Assembly: GCA_001604035.1 (NCBI GenBank)
Contig: LVAK01000020.1
Span: 1 to 59,106, forward strand
Direction of reading: 5' to 3'
DNA from: Clostridiales bacterium Firm_05
Lineage (GTDB): Bacteria > Bacillota > Clostridia > Oscillospirales > Ruminococcaceae
DNA length: 59,106 nt
The position numbers and the translations under genes are program-made. The notes below the pieces were generated by a model that searched no databases, had not been told where the DNA came from, and was given only the letters and a program-made list of their open reading frames with translations. The stretch's first letter is position 1. Each line of letters opens with the position of its first letter. Shown here in pieces: positions 31,512 through 39,008 of the stretch.

Positions 31512-33784
31512 TATTTCTGCTTTATCCTGAAGCTGCTGTTGCGGAGCTGACTTGCATCAAAGCCTTTAGGACGTCTGTCCTCACGCTTCTTCTTAGGTCT
31601 GCGCTCGGAAGCCTGCTTCTTCTTTTCCTCTTCATCGTTGAGACGCATTGTAAGGGAGATACGGCTGCGCTTAACGTCTACGTCAAGTACACGCACCTTT
31701 ACTACCTCACCCACCTTTACAGCTTCGAGAGGATGCTTTATATATTTGCTGCATATCTGTGAGATATGTACAAGGCCGTCCTCGTGAACGCCGATATCGA
31801 CAAATACGCCGAAATCAATGATGTTGCGGACAGTTCCCACAAGCTCCATGCCGGGCTTGAGATCCTTTATCTCCATGATATCGCCACTTCTCATAAGCGG
31901 AGGCGGGAGCTCGTCACGAAGATCACGGCCGGGCTTTTTAAGCTCTCCGATGATATCTGTAAGAGTTGGCACGCCTATGCCGAGATTTGTGCTTATGTTC
32001 TCAACTCCAAGGCCGTCAGCCTTTTCGGAGATACCCTCTGCACCGCCGTTTGAGATGTCAGCCAGAGTGAATCCGCACTCGTTGAGCAGTGAAGTTGCTG
32101 CTGCATAGCTCTCGGGATGAACGGCAGTATTGTCAAGGGGATTCTTTCCGTCACGAACTCTCAGGAAGCCTGCACACTGCTCGAAAGCTTTTTTGCCCAG
32201 CTTCGGGACCTTCATGAGTTCTTTCCTGTCAGTAAACTTTCCGTTCTCTTCACGGTAAGCCACAATGTTCTTGGCTACTGCGGAATTTATACCTGCGATA
32301 TATGAGAGCAGGGAGTATGATGCGGTATTGAGGTCAACGCCAACAGAGTTAACGCAGTCCTCCACAACGCCGCCGAGAGCCTCGCTCATTCTTGCCTGCG
32401 GCATATCGTGCTGGTACTGTCCTACGCCTATAGCCTTTGGCTCGATCTTTACCAGCTCTGCAAGAGGATCCTGCAAACGGCGTGCGATAGAGATAGCACC
32501 TCTTATGGAAACGTCGTACTCCGGGAACTCCTCTGCGGCCAGCTTTGAAGCTGAATATACAGATGCACCGGCTTCGTTTACGATCATGTAGCTTACCTTG
32601 CCGGCATAGTCCTTTATGATATCGGCTGTGAAGGATTCAGTCTCACGGGATGCAGTACCATTTCCTATGGAGATAGCGCTAACATCGTACTTGTCAATGA
32701 ACTGCTTTACCTTCTTCTTTGCCGCTTCAACAGCTCCTGCTGAGCCCGTGGGGTAGATTATGGCTGTATCCAGAACCTTACCAGTGCCGTCGATTACAGC
32801 GCTCTTGCAGCCGTGAGCGTATCCGGGATCAAGTCCGAGGATGACACTGTTCTTGAGCGGCGGCTGAAGGAGCATCTGGCGGAGATTAGCCGCGAATACC
32901 TTTATGGATTCCTCTGCCGCCTTAGCGCTCATCTCTGAGCGTATCTCACGCTCGATAGACGGGAATATAAGGCGCTTGTAGCCGTCCTCTGCGGCAGCTC
33001 TCACAAGCTCTCCGCAGGCATTGTTTGCCTTGACGTATTTTCCGAGGATGATATCTGTTGCAAGAGTCTCATCAAGAGTAACAGCCACCTTGAGGAAGCC
33101 CTCCTTCTCACCTCTGTCAAGAGCGAGAACACGGTGATTTGCCACCTTCGGGATAGGCTCTGAGTACTCATAGTAATTCATATATACGCTCTCTGCCTCG
33201 GGATCTGAAGCCTTGGATACCAGCTCGCCCTTTTCACCGGCAAGAGCACGGAGCTTCTTTCTGATATCAGCGTCGTCAGAGATATCCTCTGCGATGATGT
33301 CCATAGCTCCCTGAATGGCAGTCTGTACATCCGGGATCTTCTTTTCCTCATCGATGAACGCCTCTGCTTCTTTTTCGGGATCAGTTGCATTTTCCTGAGC
33401 AATGAGCAGTTCTGCAAGGGGCTCAAGACCATTTTCTCTTGCGATGCCTGCACGGGTTCTTCTCTTAGGCTTGAAGGGACGGTATATATCCTCTACCTCC
33501 ACGAGAGTGAGAGCTGCGCTTATGGCAGCTTCTATCTCGGGAGTCATTTTTTCCTGTTCAGTGATAGCGTTGGTAACTTCTTCCTTACGCTTTTCAAGGT
33601 TACGGAGATACATGAGCCTGTCGTAGAGCTCACGAAGTATCTGGTCGTCGAGGGAGCCTGTAAGCTCCTTACGGTAACGGGCAATGAAAGGAATGGTCTT
33701 ATCATCGTCGATGAGCTCGACGGTATTATCCACCTGTTCCTGTCTGAGACCGAATTCTTTTGCGAGTGTCTTATTAATGTCCAT
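31511..33784 (-). CDS. tex: Tex-family RNA-binding transcription accessory protein
   Basis: 757 residues, typical Tex length. N-terminal helical Tex domain, YqgF/RNase H-like core (ILGLDPGYAHGCKSAVIDGTGK, AISIGNGTASRETESF), helix-hairpin-helix pair (LSYIAGINSAVAKNIVAY, LMKVPKLGKKAFEQCAGFLR), and a C-terminal S1 domain (GMELVGTVRNIIDFGVFVD ... EDGLVHISQI). A basic tail follows (ERRPKKKREDRRPKG). Tex binds nucleic acid and modulates transcription; it is cytoplasmic and broadly conserved. AAAGGA precedes the ATG, and the upstream hydrolase gene ends 22 bp before. Confidence 0.96.
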   Translation of the reverse strand: MDINKTLAKEFGLRQEQVDNTVELIDDDKTIPFIARYRKELTGSLDDQILRELYDRLMYLRNLEKRKEEVTNAITEQEKMTPEIEAAISAALTLVEVEDIYRPFKPKRRTRAGIARENGLEPLAELLIAQENATDPEKEAEAFIDEEKKIPDVQTAIQGAMDIIAEDISDDADIRKKLRALAGEKGELVSKASDPEAESVYMNYYEYSEPIPKVANHRVLALDRGEKEGFLKVAVTLDETLATDIILGKYVKANNACGELVRAAAEDGYKRLIFPSIEREIRSEMSAKAAEESIKVFAANLRQMLLQPPLKNSVILGLDPGYAHGCKSAVIDGTGKVLDTAIIYPTGSAGAVEAAKKKVKQFIDKYDVSAISIGNGTASRETESFTADIIKDYAGKVSYMIVNEAGASVYSASKLAAEEFPEYDVSIRGAISIARRLQDPLAELVKIEPKAIGVGQYQHDMPQARMSEALGGVVEDCVNSVGVDLNTASYSLLSYIAGINSAVAKNIVAYREENGKFTDRKELMKVPKLGKKAFEQCAGFLRVRDGKNPLDNTAVHPESYAAATSLLNECGFTLADISNGGAEGISEKADGLGVENISTNLGIGVPTLTDIIGELKKPGRDLRDELPPPLMRSGDIMEIKDLKPGMELVGTVRNIIDFGVFVDIGVHEDGLVHISQICSKYIKHPLEAVKVGEVVKVRVLDVDVKRSRISLTMRLNDEEEKKKQASERRPKKKREDRRPKGFDASQLRNSSFRIKQK

Positions 33785-33806
33785 AGTTTATCCTTTCTTT
33801 GCCGTG

Positions 33807-34829
33807 TTATTCCTGTATTTCAGCGGCTGTATCCGTTCCTGCCGGCGATTCCGGCTCAGCTTCTCCGGACTTGGCAGAAATTTCTGCCTGAGCCTCATTG
33901 AAGCGGTCTATCCATGAAAACAGGGATTTTGCTATATCCTTCCATACGTTTATATTATTCTTCTCGTTCAGCACCTCATGGCGCATACCGTCGAATAATC
34001 TGTGCGAAATGCTTTCAAAGCCGTTTTTCTCCAGCCTTGACATAAGCTTGAAAAGCTTTTTTTCGGAGATCATGCAGGGATCATCCTTACCGGATACGAA
34101 ACGTATGGGGAGGGACGGATCTGCGTCATTGCCGGCTTTTCCTGCCCATGCAGTCCTTACGAGAGTGAGAGCCTCTTCATAGCCGTTCATGGTCGTTTTG
34201 AAGCAGCAAAGCGGATCATTGTTGAAGCTCTCAACTACCTCAGCATCACTGCATCGCCATGAGTTATCAGGCTGTTCAAAGAAGCGCCCGAAATTGTCAT
34301 CTATAACATCGTATACCTTTTCACTTCTGAATCGGCTTCCGAGCTTTTTGGCTGACTCGGAGTTGATCCCTCTTACCACCGGCGAAAACGGGCTGTAGCA
34401 GGGAATGCCTGTAAGTACAAGACCATTTACTGCTCTGCTGTTGTCACGAATGAAGCATAGTGCTCCTGAAGCACCTATGCCGTGTCCCAGCATGAATAAG
34501 GGGAGCTGTGGGAAGCGGGCATGGACAAGGCTGTTGAGCTGAGCGATATCGCTGACGAATCCCTCGCTTCCGTTGCGGAACATAAATCCGAGGTCATCCT
34601 CTGAGCATATGCTCTTTCCATGTCCTCTGTTGTCGTGTATCACTGTCATGAATCCTTCTTCTGCAAGGTAATCCATAAAGGGGTAATAGCGCTCCTTGTG
34701 TTCGTTCATTCCGTGAACGATCTGTACTATACCGCAGGGGGAGCCTGACGGAACAGCTAATGCGACGGATATGACAAGCTCATCAAATCCGGAGGTTATT
34801 TCAAATTCCTTCAGATCGGCGTTAAGCAT
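33807..34829 (-). CDS. Alpha/beta hydrolase (lysophospholipase-like) lacking the nucleophile Ser
   Basis: 340 residues from ATG 34829, where AAAGGAGG fits; the track start 34880 has no ribosome site. The monoacylglycerol lipase/PldB pattern is clear: IVQIVHGMNEHKERYYPF (oxyanion loop), HDNRGHGKS, RFVSGKDDPC (acid) and GMRHEVLNE (histidine). The nucleophile elbow, normally GHSxG, reads MLGHGIGAS: position 117 is Gly. The rest of the fold is intact and not decayed, so the protein may be a non-catalytic binding protein. The C-terminus is Ala/Glu/Pro-rich. First gene of an operon with tex. Confidence 0.82.
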   Translation of the reverse strand: MLNADLKEFEITSGFDELVISVALAVPSGSPCGIVQIVHGMNEHKERYYPFMDYLAEEGFMTVIHDNRGHGKSICSEDDLGFMFRNGSEGFVSDIAQLNSLVHARFPQLPLFMLGHGIGASGALCFIRDNSRAVNGLVLTGIPCYSPFSPVVRGINSESAKKLGSRFRSEKVYDVIDDNFGRFFEQPDNSWRCSDAEVVESFNNDPLCCFKTTMNGYEEALTLVRTAWAGKAGNDADPSLPIRFVSGKDDPCMISEKKLFKLMSRLEKNGFESISHRLFDGMRHEVLNEKNNINVWKDIAKSLFSWIDRFNEAQAEISAKSGEAEPESPAGTDTAAEIQE

Positions 34830-34915
34830 AGCGATCCTCCTTTTTGTTCTGCGGCGCCGTATTATTTTATCTGATCCCATGCGCCGGCTGTGCCTGAAAT
34901 AAGCACTGTTCTATT

Positions 34916-34944
34916 ATTATAACATATTTCACGCATCAAATCAA
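34916..34944 (-). promoter_or_regulatory. Promoter of the hydrolase-tex-GIY operon
   Basis: Minus strand TTGATT (34944-34939), 17-nt spacer, TATAAT (34921-34916), about 85 bp before ATG 34829. Confidence 0.6.
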
Positions 34945-35052
34945 GCTTTTGATAACGAAATAAGCGGAAGTTGAATAATCTGCCGGAAGAAAGCTGTGGT
35001 TTATATTGCCTGTAACGTCCGTTTACAATTACCTGAAGGCTTACGGCAGGAC

Positions 35053-35081
35053 TTGACAAATCCTGCTGATTCTGATAAAAT
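35053..35081 (+). promoter_or_regulatory. Promoter of the zinc-ribbon/DUF805 gene
   Basis: TTGACA (35053-35058), 17-nt spacer, TAAAAT (35076-35081), 22 bp before ATG 35104. Confidence 0.65.
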
Positions 35082-35103
35082 AGCTCTAAAGGATGGTGAT
35101 CGT

Positions 35104-35976
35104 ATGAAATGTTCATTTTGTGGAGCAGATATGCTTCCTTCAGATAAATTCTGCAATAACTGCGGCGCATCAAATCCCAATGCCGCAAACACCGGTTCTC
35201 CTGCAAGGATACCCGGACCTGCGGAGAATAACGGCTATAATCAGAACAATAACCAGTACGGCCAGAACTACGGCGGCTACAACCAGAACAACAACCAGTA
35301 CGGCCAGAACTACGGCGGCTACAACCAGAACAGCAACCAGTACGGCCAGAACTACGGCGGCTACAACCAGAACAGCAACCAGTACGGCCAGAACTACGGC
35401 GGATACAACCGGAACAGCAACCAGTACGGCCAGAATTACGGCGGATACAACCAGAATTATAATCAGTATGGCCAGGGATATAACGGCTATGGCTATGTTG
35501 ATCCGGAAAAGGCTTCAAGGATCGCAGCCGGTGAGGTCATCAGCCCTGCATATGTGGGTTTTGGTGACGCAGTAAAGCTGTTCTTCAAGAATTTCACCAA
35601 TTTCAGCGGCCGATCGACCAGAAGCGAATACTGGTATGTTGTACTGTTCAATTGGATAGTCAGCATGGCAATATCATTTATTACAGCAGGAATAATGGTA
35701 AGTATTGGGGATGAAATAGGTACCAATGTTTTCAGTCTGATCTATTCGGTTATAATTGCGATCCCCGGTCTCGCCTTAGCAATAAGACGTTTGCATGATA
35801 TAGGCAAGAGCGGCTGGTGGTATCTGATAATATTTACCTGTGTCGGAGTGTTTGTACTGTTGTATTGGTTCTGTCAGCCAAGCGCACCAGCAAATCAGTA
35901 CGGACCAAGTGCGAATGATCTCTACGGCGGACAAGGCTACGGCAATGGCGGTCCTAATAATTACAACAGATTCTGA
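35104..35976 (+). CDS. Zinc-ribbon, NQYGQNYGGY-repeat, DUF805 membrane protein
   Basis: 290 residues from ATG 35104. The N-terminus is a zinc ribbon (MKCSFCGADMLP, KFCNNCGASNPN). Residues about 45-128 are six copies of a 14-residue Asn/Gln/Gly/Tyr repeat (YNQNNNQYGQNYGG type), low complexity and prion-like in composition. The DUF805 part follows with FKNFTNFSGRSTRSEYWYV, membrane helices around WIVSMAISFITAGIMV and IYSVIIAIPGLALAIRRLH, and GWWYLIIFTCVGVFVLLYW. It ends QPSAPANQYG, echoing the repeat. Function unknown; the zinc ribbon and repeat are presumably cytoplasmic. Monocistronic with its own terminator. Confidence 0.85.
   Translation: MKCSFCGADMLPSDKFCNNCGASNPNAANTGSPARIPGPAENNGYNQNNNQYGQNYGGYNQNNNQYGQNYGGYNQNSNQYGQNYGGYNQNSNQYGQNYGGYNRNSNQYGQNYGGYNQNYNQYGQGYNGYGYVDPEKASRIAAGEVISPAYVGFGDAVKLFFKNFTNFSGRSTRSEYWYVVLFNWIVSMAISFITAGIMVSIGDEIGTNVFSLIYSVIIAIPGLALAIRRLHDIGKSGWWYLIIFTCVGVFVLLYWFCQPSAPANQYGPSANDLYGGQGYGNGGPNNYNRF
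35236..35487 (+). repeat. Six tandem 42-bp repeats
   Basis: Six in-frame copies of a 42-bp unit coding YNQN(N/S)NQYGQNYGG, the middle copies nearly identical and the last diverged. Coding tandem repeat, prone to copy-number change; not CRISPR. Confidence 0.95.
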
Positions 35977-35984
35977 ATAAAGCA

Positions 35985-36015
35985 GACCGCTCTCCGGCGA
36001 GGGCGGTCGTTTTTT
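35985..36015 (+). terminator. Intrinsic terminator of the DUF805 gene
   Basis: GACCGC-TCTC-cggc-GAG-GGCGGTC followed by GTTTTTT. Confidence 0.75.
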
Positions 36016-36035
36016 AGCACGTTTTGTTCACAAAA

Positions 36036-36068
36036 TGTTTACAATTTCGAGTGCACATCTGCGCTGCC
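36036..36068 (+). promoter_or_regulatory. Candidate autoregulated ECF promoter, locus 2
   Basis: TGTTTACAATTT (36036-36047), 12-nt spacer, TGCGCTGCC (36060-36068), 34 bp before the sigma start. It matches the locus 1 motif; TTGTTCACAA lies just upstream (36024-36033). Confidence 0.45.
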
Positions 36069-36102
36069 ATAAACGTCAATCATTATGAAGGGAGGTAAAA
36101 GC

Positions 36103-36609
36103 GTGTCAGTTGATCTGAATGAACAGTACGATAAGATCTTCCGTTACTGTTATTTCAAAGTCAGGAACAGAACTGTTGCCGAGGATATAACTCAGGAAAC
36201 TTTTCTGCGGTTCTTTGAGAGGCAGAACAAGGAGAACGATATCGTGAAGGAAATGCACTATCTGTACACAATAGCCGGCAATCTGTGTGCAGATGAGTTC
36301 CGGAAAAAACAATCGGAGGAACTGACCGATGACATCCCCGACGAAAAAGATCACGAGGACGACATAATTACGAGTGTTGCTCTTGGCAGTGCAATGAGGA
36401 AGCTTTCCGATGAGGAAAGGGAGCTTGTGATACTGAGATATGTGAATGAAGTTCCCGTCAGCGTGCTGAGCAGACTGTACGGTATTTCGAGGTTCGCAAT
36501 GAGCCGAAAAATAAGAAGGATAATATCCTTCCTGAAAAAAGAATTCAACGGAGAGGAGGAATACCATTATGAAAAAAAGGCTGAAGAAAGCCATACAGGA
36601 ATCGTTTGA
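36103..36609 (+). CDS. ECF-type RNA polymerase sigma factor (locus 2)
   Basis: 168 residues from GTG 36103. GGGAGG sits 7 bases upstream, inside the longer track ORF beginning 36085, which therefore starts too early. Region 2 reads YCYFKVRNRTVAEDITQETF and region 4 LSDEERELVILRYVNEVPVS with SRFAMSRKIRRI as recognition helix. It is clearly diverged from the locus 1 sigma factor. The last 41 bp overlap the start of the anti-sigma/dockerin gene, so translation is tightly coupled. Confidence 0.88.
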   Translation: MSVDLNEQYDKIFRYCYFKVRNRTVAEDITQETFLRFFERQNKENDIVKEMHYLYTIAGNLCADEFRKKQSEELTDDIPDEKDHEDDIITSVALGSAMRKLSDEERELVILRYVNEVPVSVLSRLYGISRFAMSRKIRRIISFLKKEFNGEEEYHYEKKAEESHTGIV

Positions 36610-38632
36610 TTTCCCTGAGGCAGCCCATAAGGCTGAGTTTTTAAGAGAACATGGTGTTCCCGCCGAAGAAGAAATACGCCGGCATTTCATACCGATACCG
36701 CTCAGGATAACCGCTGCCGCAGCAGCCTGTGCACTTGCCGTTGGGCTCTGGAATATAGGCAAAGATCCTGCTTTGAGACTACATAATAACAGCGATAGCA
36801 GTATTATAACTACATATGAACAGGGTACATCGGATAGTAATATATCTGCACCCGATATACCGGTCATGACAACAACAGCAGTATCCCAGTCTGTGATAAC
36901 GATAACAACTGCATCAGAAGATACCTCATCAAATAATGCAATGACCGCATCAACTGCTGCAGCATCTGCCATGAATGATATAGAAAACCAGAGTAATAAC
37001 ACAGCGCCTGTAATAAGTCAGCCTCCGAAAAAAACAAATAAAGTCCCTGCGGCAGCAACAACTGCCGCAAATCCCGGGACTGTTGTTTCTACCACAGTCA
37101 GTGCAAATAGCACTGATGAGTATGAAAGGAGCATTATTATGAAAAAGGTATCATTGTTCCTGTCTGGCGCTCTTGCAGCAAATTCTTTTATTATCCCTGC
37201 CGCAAGTGCTGAATATAAGCTTGAGACACAGCAGTATAAAAATGAGAAACCATACCTTGAAATGATGGATGAAGGAAAGCTTGATACAGATATAAACAAG
37301 GACGGAAAATTTGATCTGATCGATTGCCGTCTGTTGGATTGGTATACAACGAGAGAGTTTTATGAAGACACAGTTCTCGATATAACTCCGGAGATCATAG
37401 CCAATATCGAAAAGATCGGCGACTATGACGGGGACGGAGAAATAAGCTGGTTCGACTCAGAGGTTCTCATGCATCACTTCATGCTGAATAATGACGTCAG
37501 CTATGATTACTGTGATCCGACATTTTATGATCCGGATTTTGTTCCGGTGCCATTAGATCTGGGTGGACTGACCTATGTTGCGAACGCAACTGCCGATTAT
37601 ATGTTTGCTGAGAGTTTCTTCTGTAGAATGAACAATATCAGTGCCGGATATACAGCACTTGAAAAGTTTATAGATAACGGCGGTATGGATCTTGATGTAA
37701 ATGAGGATGGAAAGGTTGATATAAAGGATTATCTTTACTTTTCTGTTTTTGCAGAGGAAAGGCCGGACAACATTGTTCTTCCGGAAAATATTAGGGAGCG
37801 GGTTCGTGAAGAATACTTCAAGATTCCGCATATGGAGACTTGCTTCCATAATGTGAGAACTTCGATACGTGGCTTTATATCCGGATATTTTGCTTCACAC
37901 CTTACCCTTATGCCGGAGTATTTTGAAAACGATTTCTATGATTCGATCGTTAACGGATCAAGCGAGTATTGGCCAGGCAGTTCACTTAAACAGGGCGCAA
38001 TAGCCATGGGTATCGAATCGGATGAATATGAAGAATTCAGGATAGATGAAGACCTGTTCAAGGAATGTCTGGTAAATTACTATATGGATGTTAAAAACGG
38101 CAGGGCTGCTGCTCCGGATGTAAATATGGATGGCAGATTAGATGAGGCTGATATTAAGGTATCCTCTATATTCTTTGGAGATAAGGTAATGGGGAATACC
38201 GCTGCTGAAAGCGAGCTCCCAGAAAACGTATGGAACAACTTCGCAAATAACTGCGATTTCAGCGGAAACGGCACGAGCGGTGATATATATGATATAATGA
38301 TCGTGCAGGTATATCTGTACCTGACAGATGACAGCGCTTTGATATCATCTTCCGCAAATGTGAATGCCAGAACATTCAGTACCGGAATGTCAGCAGACGA
38401 AGTATATGATATGCTTGCCGACACAGATATAGACCGTTCAGGCGATGCAGACAGCGACGGTAAAATGAAGATGAATGACGCAGTCCTGGTAATGCAGACA
38501 ATTTCCAATGCCGATACATATCAGCTTACATCAAAGGGCAGATTCAACGCCGATGTAAACAATACAGGCGACGGAATAACTCCGAATGACGCTCTCGGCA
38601 TACAGAAAGCACTCTTAGGCCTTGAGCCCTGA
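36569..38632 (+). CDS. Putative membrane anti-sigma factor fused to five EF-hand repeats and a dockerin (locus 2)
   Basis: 687 residues in one open frame. The short cytoplasmic part (KKRLKKAIQESFDFPEAAHK, AEFLREHGVPAEEE) resembles a different clostridial anti-sigma N-terminus from locus 1. Then come a membrane helix (LRITAAAAACALAVGLWNIG), a Ser/Thr/Asn-rich linker, and at residue 191 an in-frame signal-peptide-like segment (MKKVSLFLSGALAANSFIIP, then AASAEYKLE). EF-hand-like loops follow: DINKDGKFDLID, DYDGDGEISWFD, DVNEDGKVDIKD, DVNMDGRLDEAD and DFSGNGTSGDI. The C-terminal dockerin is GDADSDGKMKMNDAV ... GDGITPNDALGIQ. GAGAGGAGG precedes ATG 36569. Anti-sigma function is inferred from coupling to the sigma gene. 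Confidence 0.75.
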   Translation: MKKRLKKAIQESFDFPEAAHKAEFLREHGVPAEEEIRRHFIPIPLRITAAAAACALAVGLWNIGKDPALRLHNNSDSSIITTYEQGTSDSNISAPDIPVMTTTAVSQSVITITTASEDTSSNNAMTASTAAASAMNDIENQSNNTAPVISQPPKKTNKVPAAATTAANPGTVVSTTVSANSTDEYERSIIMKKVSLFLSGALAANSFIIPAASAEYKLETQQYKNEKPYLEMMDEGKLDTDINKDGKFDLIDCRLLDWYTTREFYEDTVLDITPEIIANIEKIGDYDGDGEISWFDSEVLMHHFMLNNDVSYDYCDPTFYDPDFVPVPLDLGGLTYVANATADYMFAESFFCRMNNISAGYTALEKFIDNGGMDLDVNEDGKVDIKDYLYFSVFAEERPDNIVLPENIRERVREEYFKIPHMETCFHNVRTSIRGFISGYFASHLTLMPEYFENDFYDSIVNGSSEYWPGSSLKQGAIAMGIESDEYEEFRIDEDLFKECLVNYYMDVKNGRAAAPDVNMDGRLDEADIKVSSIFFGDKVMGNTAAESELPENVWNNFANNCDFSGNGTSGDIYDIMIVQVYLYLTDDSALISSSANVNARTFSTGMSADEVYDMLADTDIDRSGDADSDGKMKMNDAVLVMQTISNADTYQLTSKGRFNADVNNTGDGITPNDALGIQKALLGLEP
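37139..38632 (+). CDS. Internally initiated secreted multi-EF-hand dockerin protein (locus 2)
   Basis: ATG 37139 is preceded by GAAAGGAG (37124-37131) with a 7-base gap, exactly the layout at locus 1. It begins a complete signal peptide with an ASA-EYK cleavage site, giving a 497-residue precursor with five EF-hand-like repeats and a dockerin. The frame is continuous with the upstream anti-sigma part (…DEYERSIIMKK…). Confidence 0.6.
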   Translation: MKKVSLFLSGALAANSFIIPAASAEYKLETQQYKNEKPYLEMMDEGKLDTDINKDGKFDLIDCRLLDWYTTREFYEDTVLDITPEIIANIEKIGDYDGDGEISWFDSEVLMHHFMLNNDVSYDYCDPTFYDPDFVPVPLDLGGLTYVANATADYMFAESFFCRMNNISAGYTALEKFIDNGGMDLDVNEDGKVDIKDYLYFSVFAEERPDNIVLPENIRERVREEYFKIPHMETCFHNVRTSIRGFISGYFASHLTLMPEYFENDFYDSIVNGSSEYWPGSSLKQGAIAMGIESDEYEEFRIDEDLFKECLVNYYMDVKNGRAAAPDVNMDGRLDEADIKVSSIFFGDKVMGNTAAESELPENVWNNFANNCDFSGNGTSGDIYDIMIVQVYLYLTDDSALISSSANVNARTFSTGMSADEVYDMLADTDIDRSGDADSDGKMKMNDAVLVMQTISNADTYQLTSKGRFNADVNNTGDGITPNDALGIQKALLGLEP

Positions 38633-38641
38633 ATCCGGCAT

Positions 38642-39006
38642 AAAAAGTATCGCCCTAACTGTGATACTTATATTGAAGGTTTACGGCAGTTATTGAGGGA
38701 AACCCTTTTGAAAAAGGGTTCCTCTGACGGAGGCGGTCCCCTCTGTCACGGTGTGACATCTCCCCGCACTGCGGGGAGTCACCCTCAAACTCCCTTCCTA
38801 AAACTTTCAGTTTTGATTTTTCCCCATATAGGGCGCAGCCATGCAAACTTGCACGGCTTTTTTATTTTCAAGCGCCCTATATGGGGAAAAATAAGATTAA
38901 AAGTCTTTGGAAAGGGGTTCGGGGAAGAACCTTTCCTCAGAAAGGTTTTCCCCGAGTAATTACCATATACTTTCATATAAGCATCACAGTTAGGGCGATA
39001 CTTTTT
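38642..39006. mobile_element. MITE-like inverted-repeat element, copy B (most complete)
   Basis: Terminal inverted repeats are perfect for 24 bp (AAAAAGTATCGCCCTAACTG, continuing TGAT) and continue imperfectly (CTTATATxGAA). TA flanks both ends. The interior shares long stretches with copy A. It also carries an apparent insert with CCCCTCTGTCACGGTGTGAC and a CTCCCCGC-actgc-GGGGAG hairpin. It fills the gap between two stop codons and may act as a terminator for both. Confidence 0.7.
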
Positions 39007-39008
39007 TA

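Noticed and set aside
35236-35487. Tandem repeats considered as a CRISPR array
   Set aside because: Units are contiguous, in frame, and code a 14-residue protein repeat; there are no spacers.
34862-35518. Minus-strand 218-aa ORF with repeats
   Set aside because: Antisense shadow of the NQYGQNYGG repeats.
36106-37002. Minus-strand 298-aa ORF
   Set aside because: Antisense to the locus 2 sigma and anti-sigma genes; composition is that of a shadow frame.
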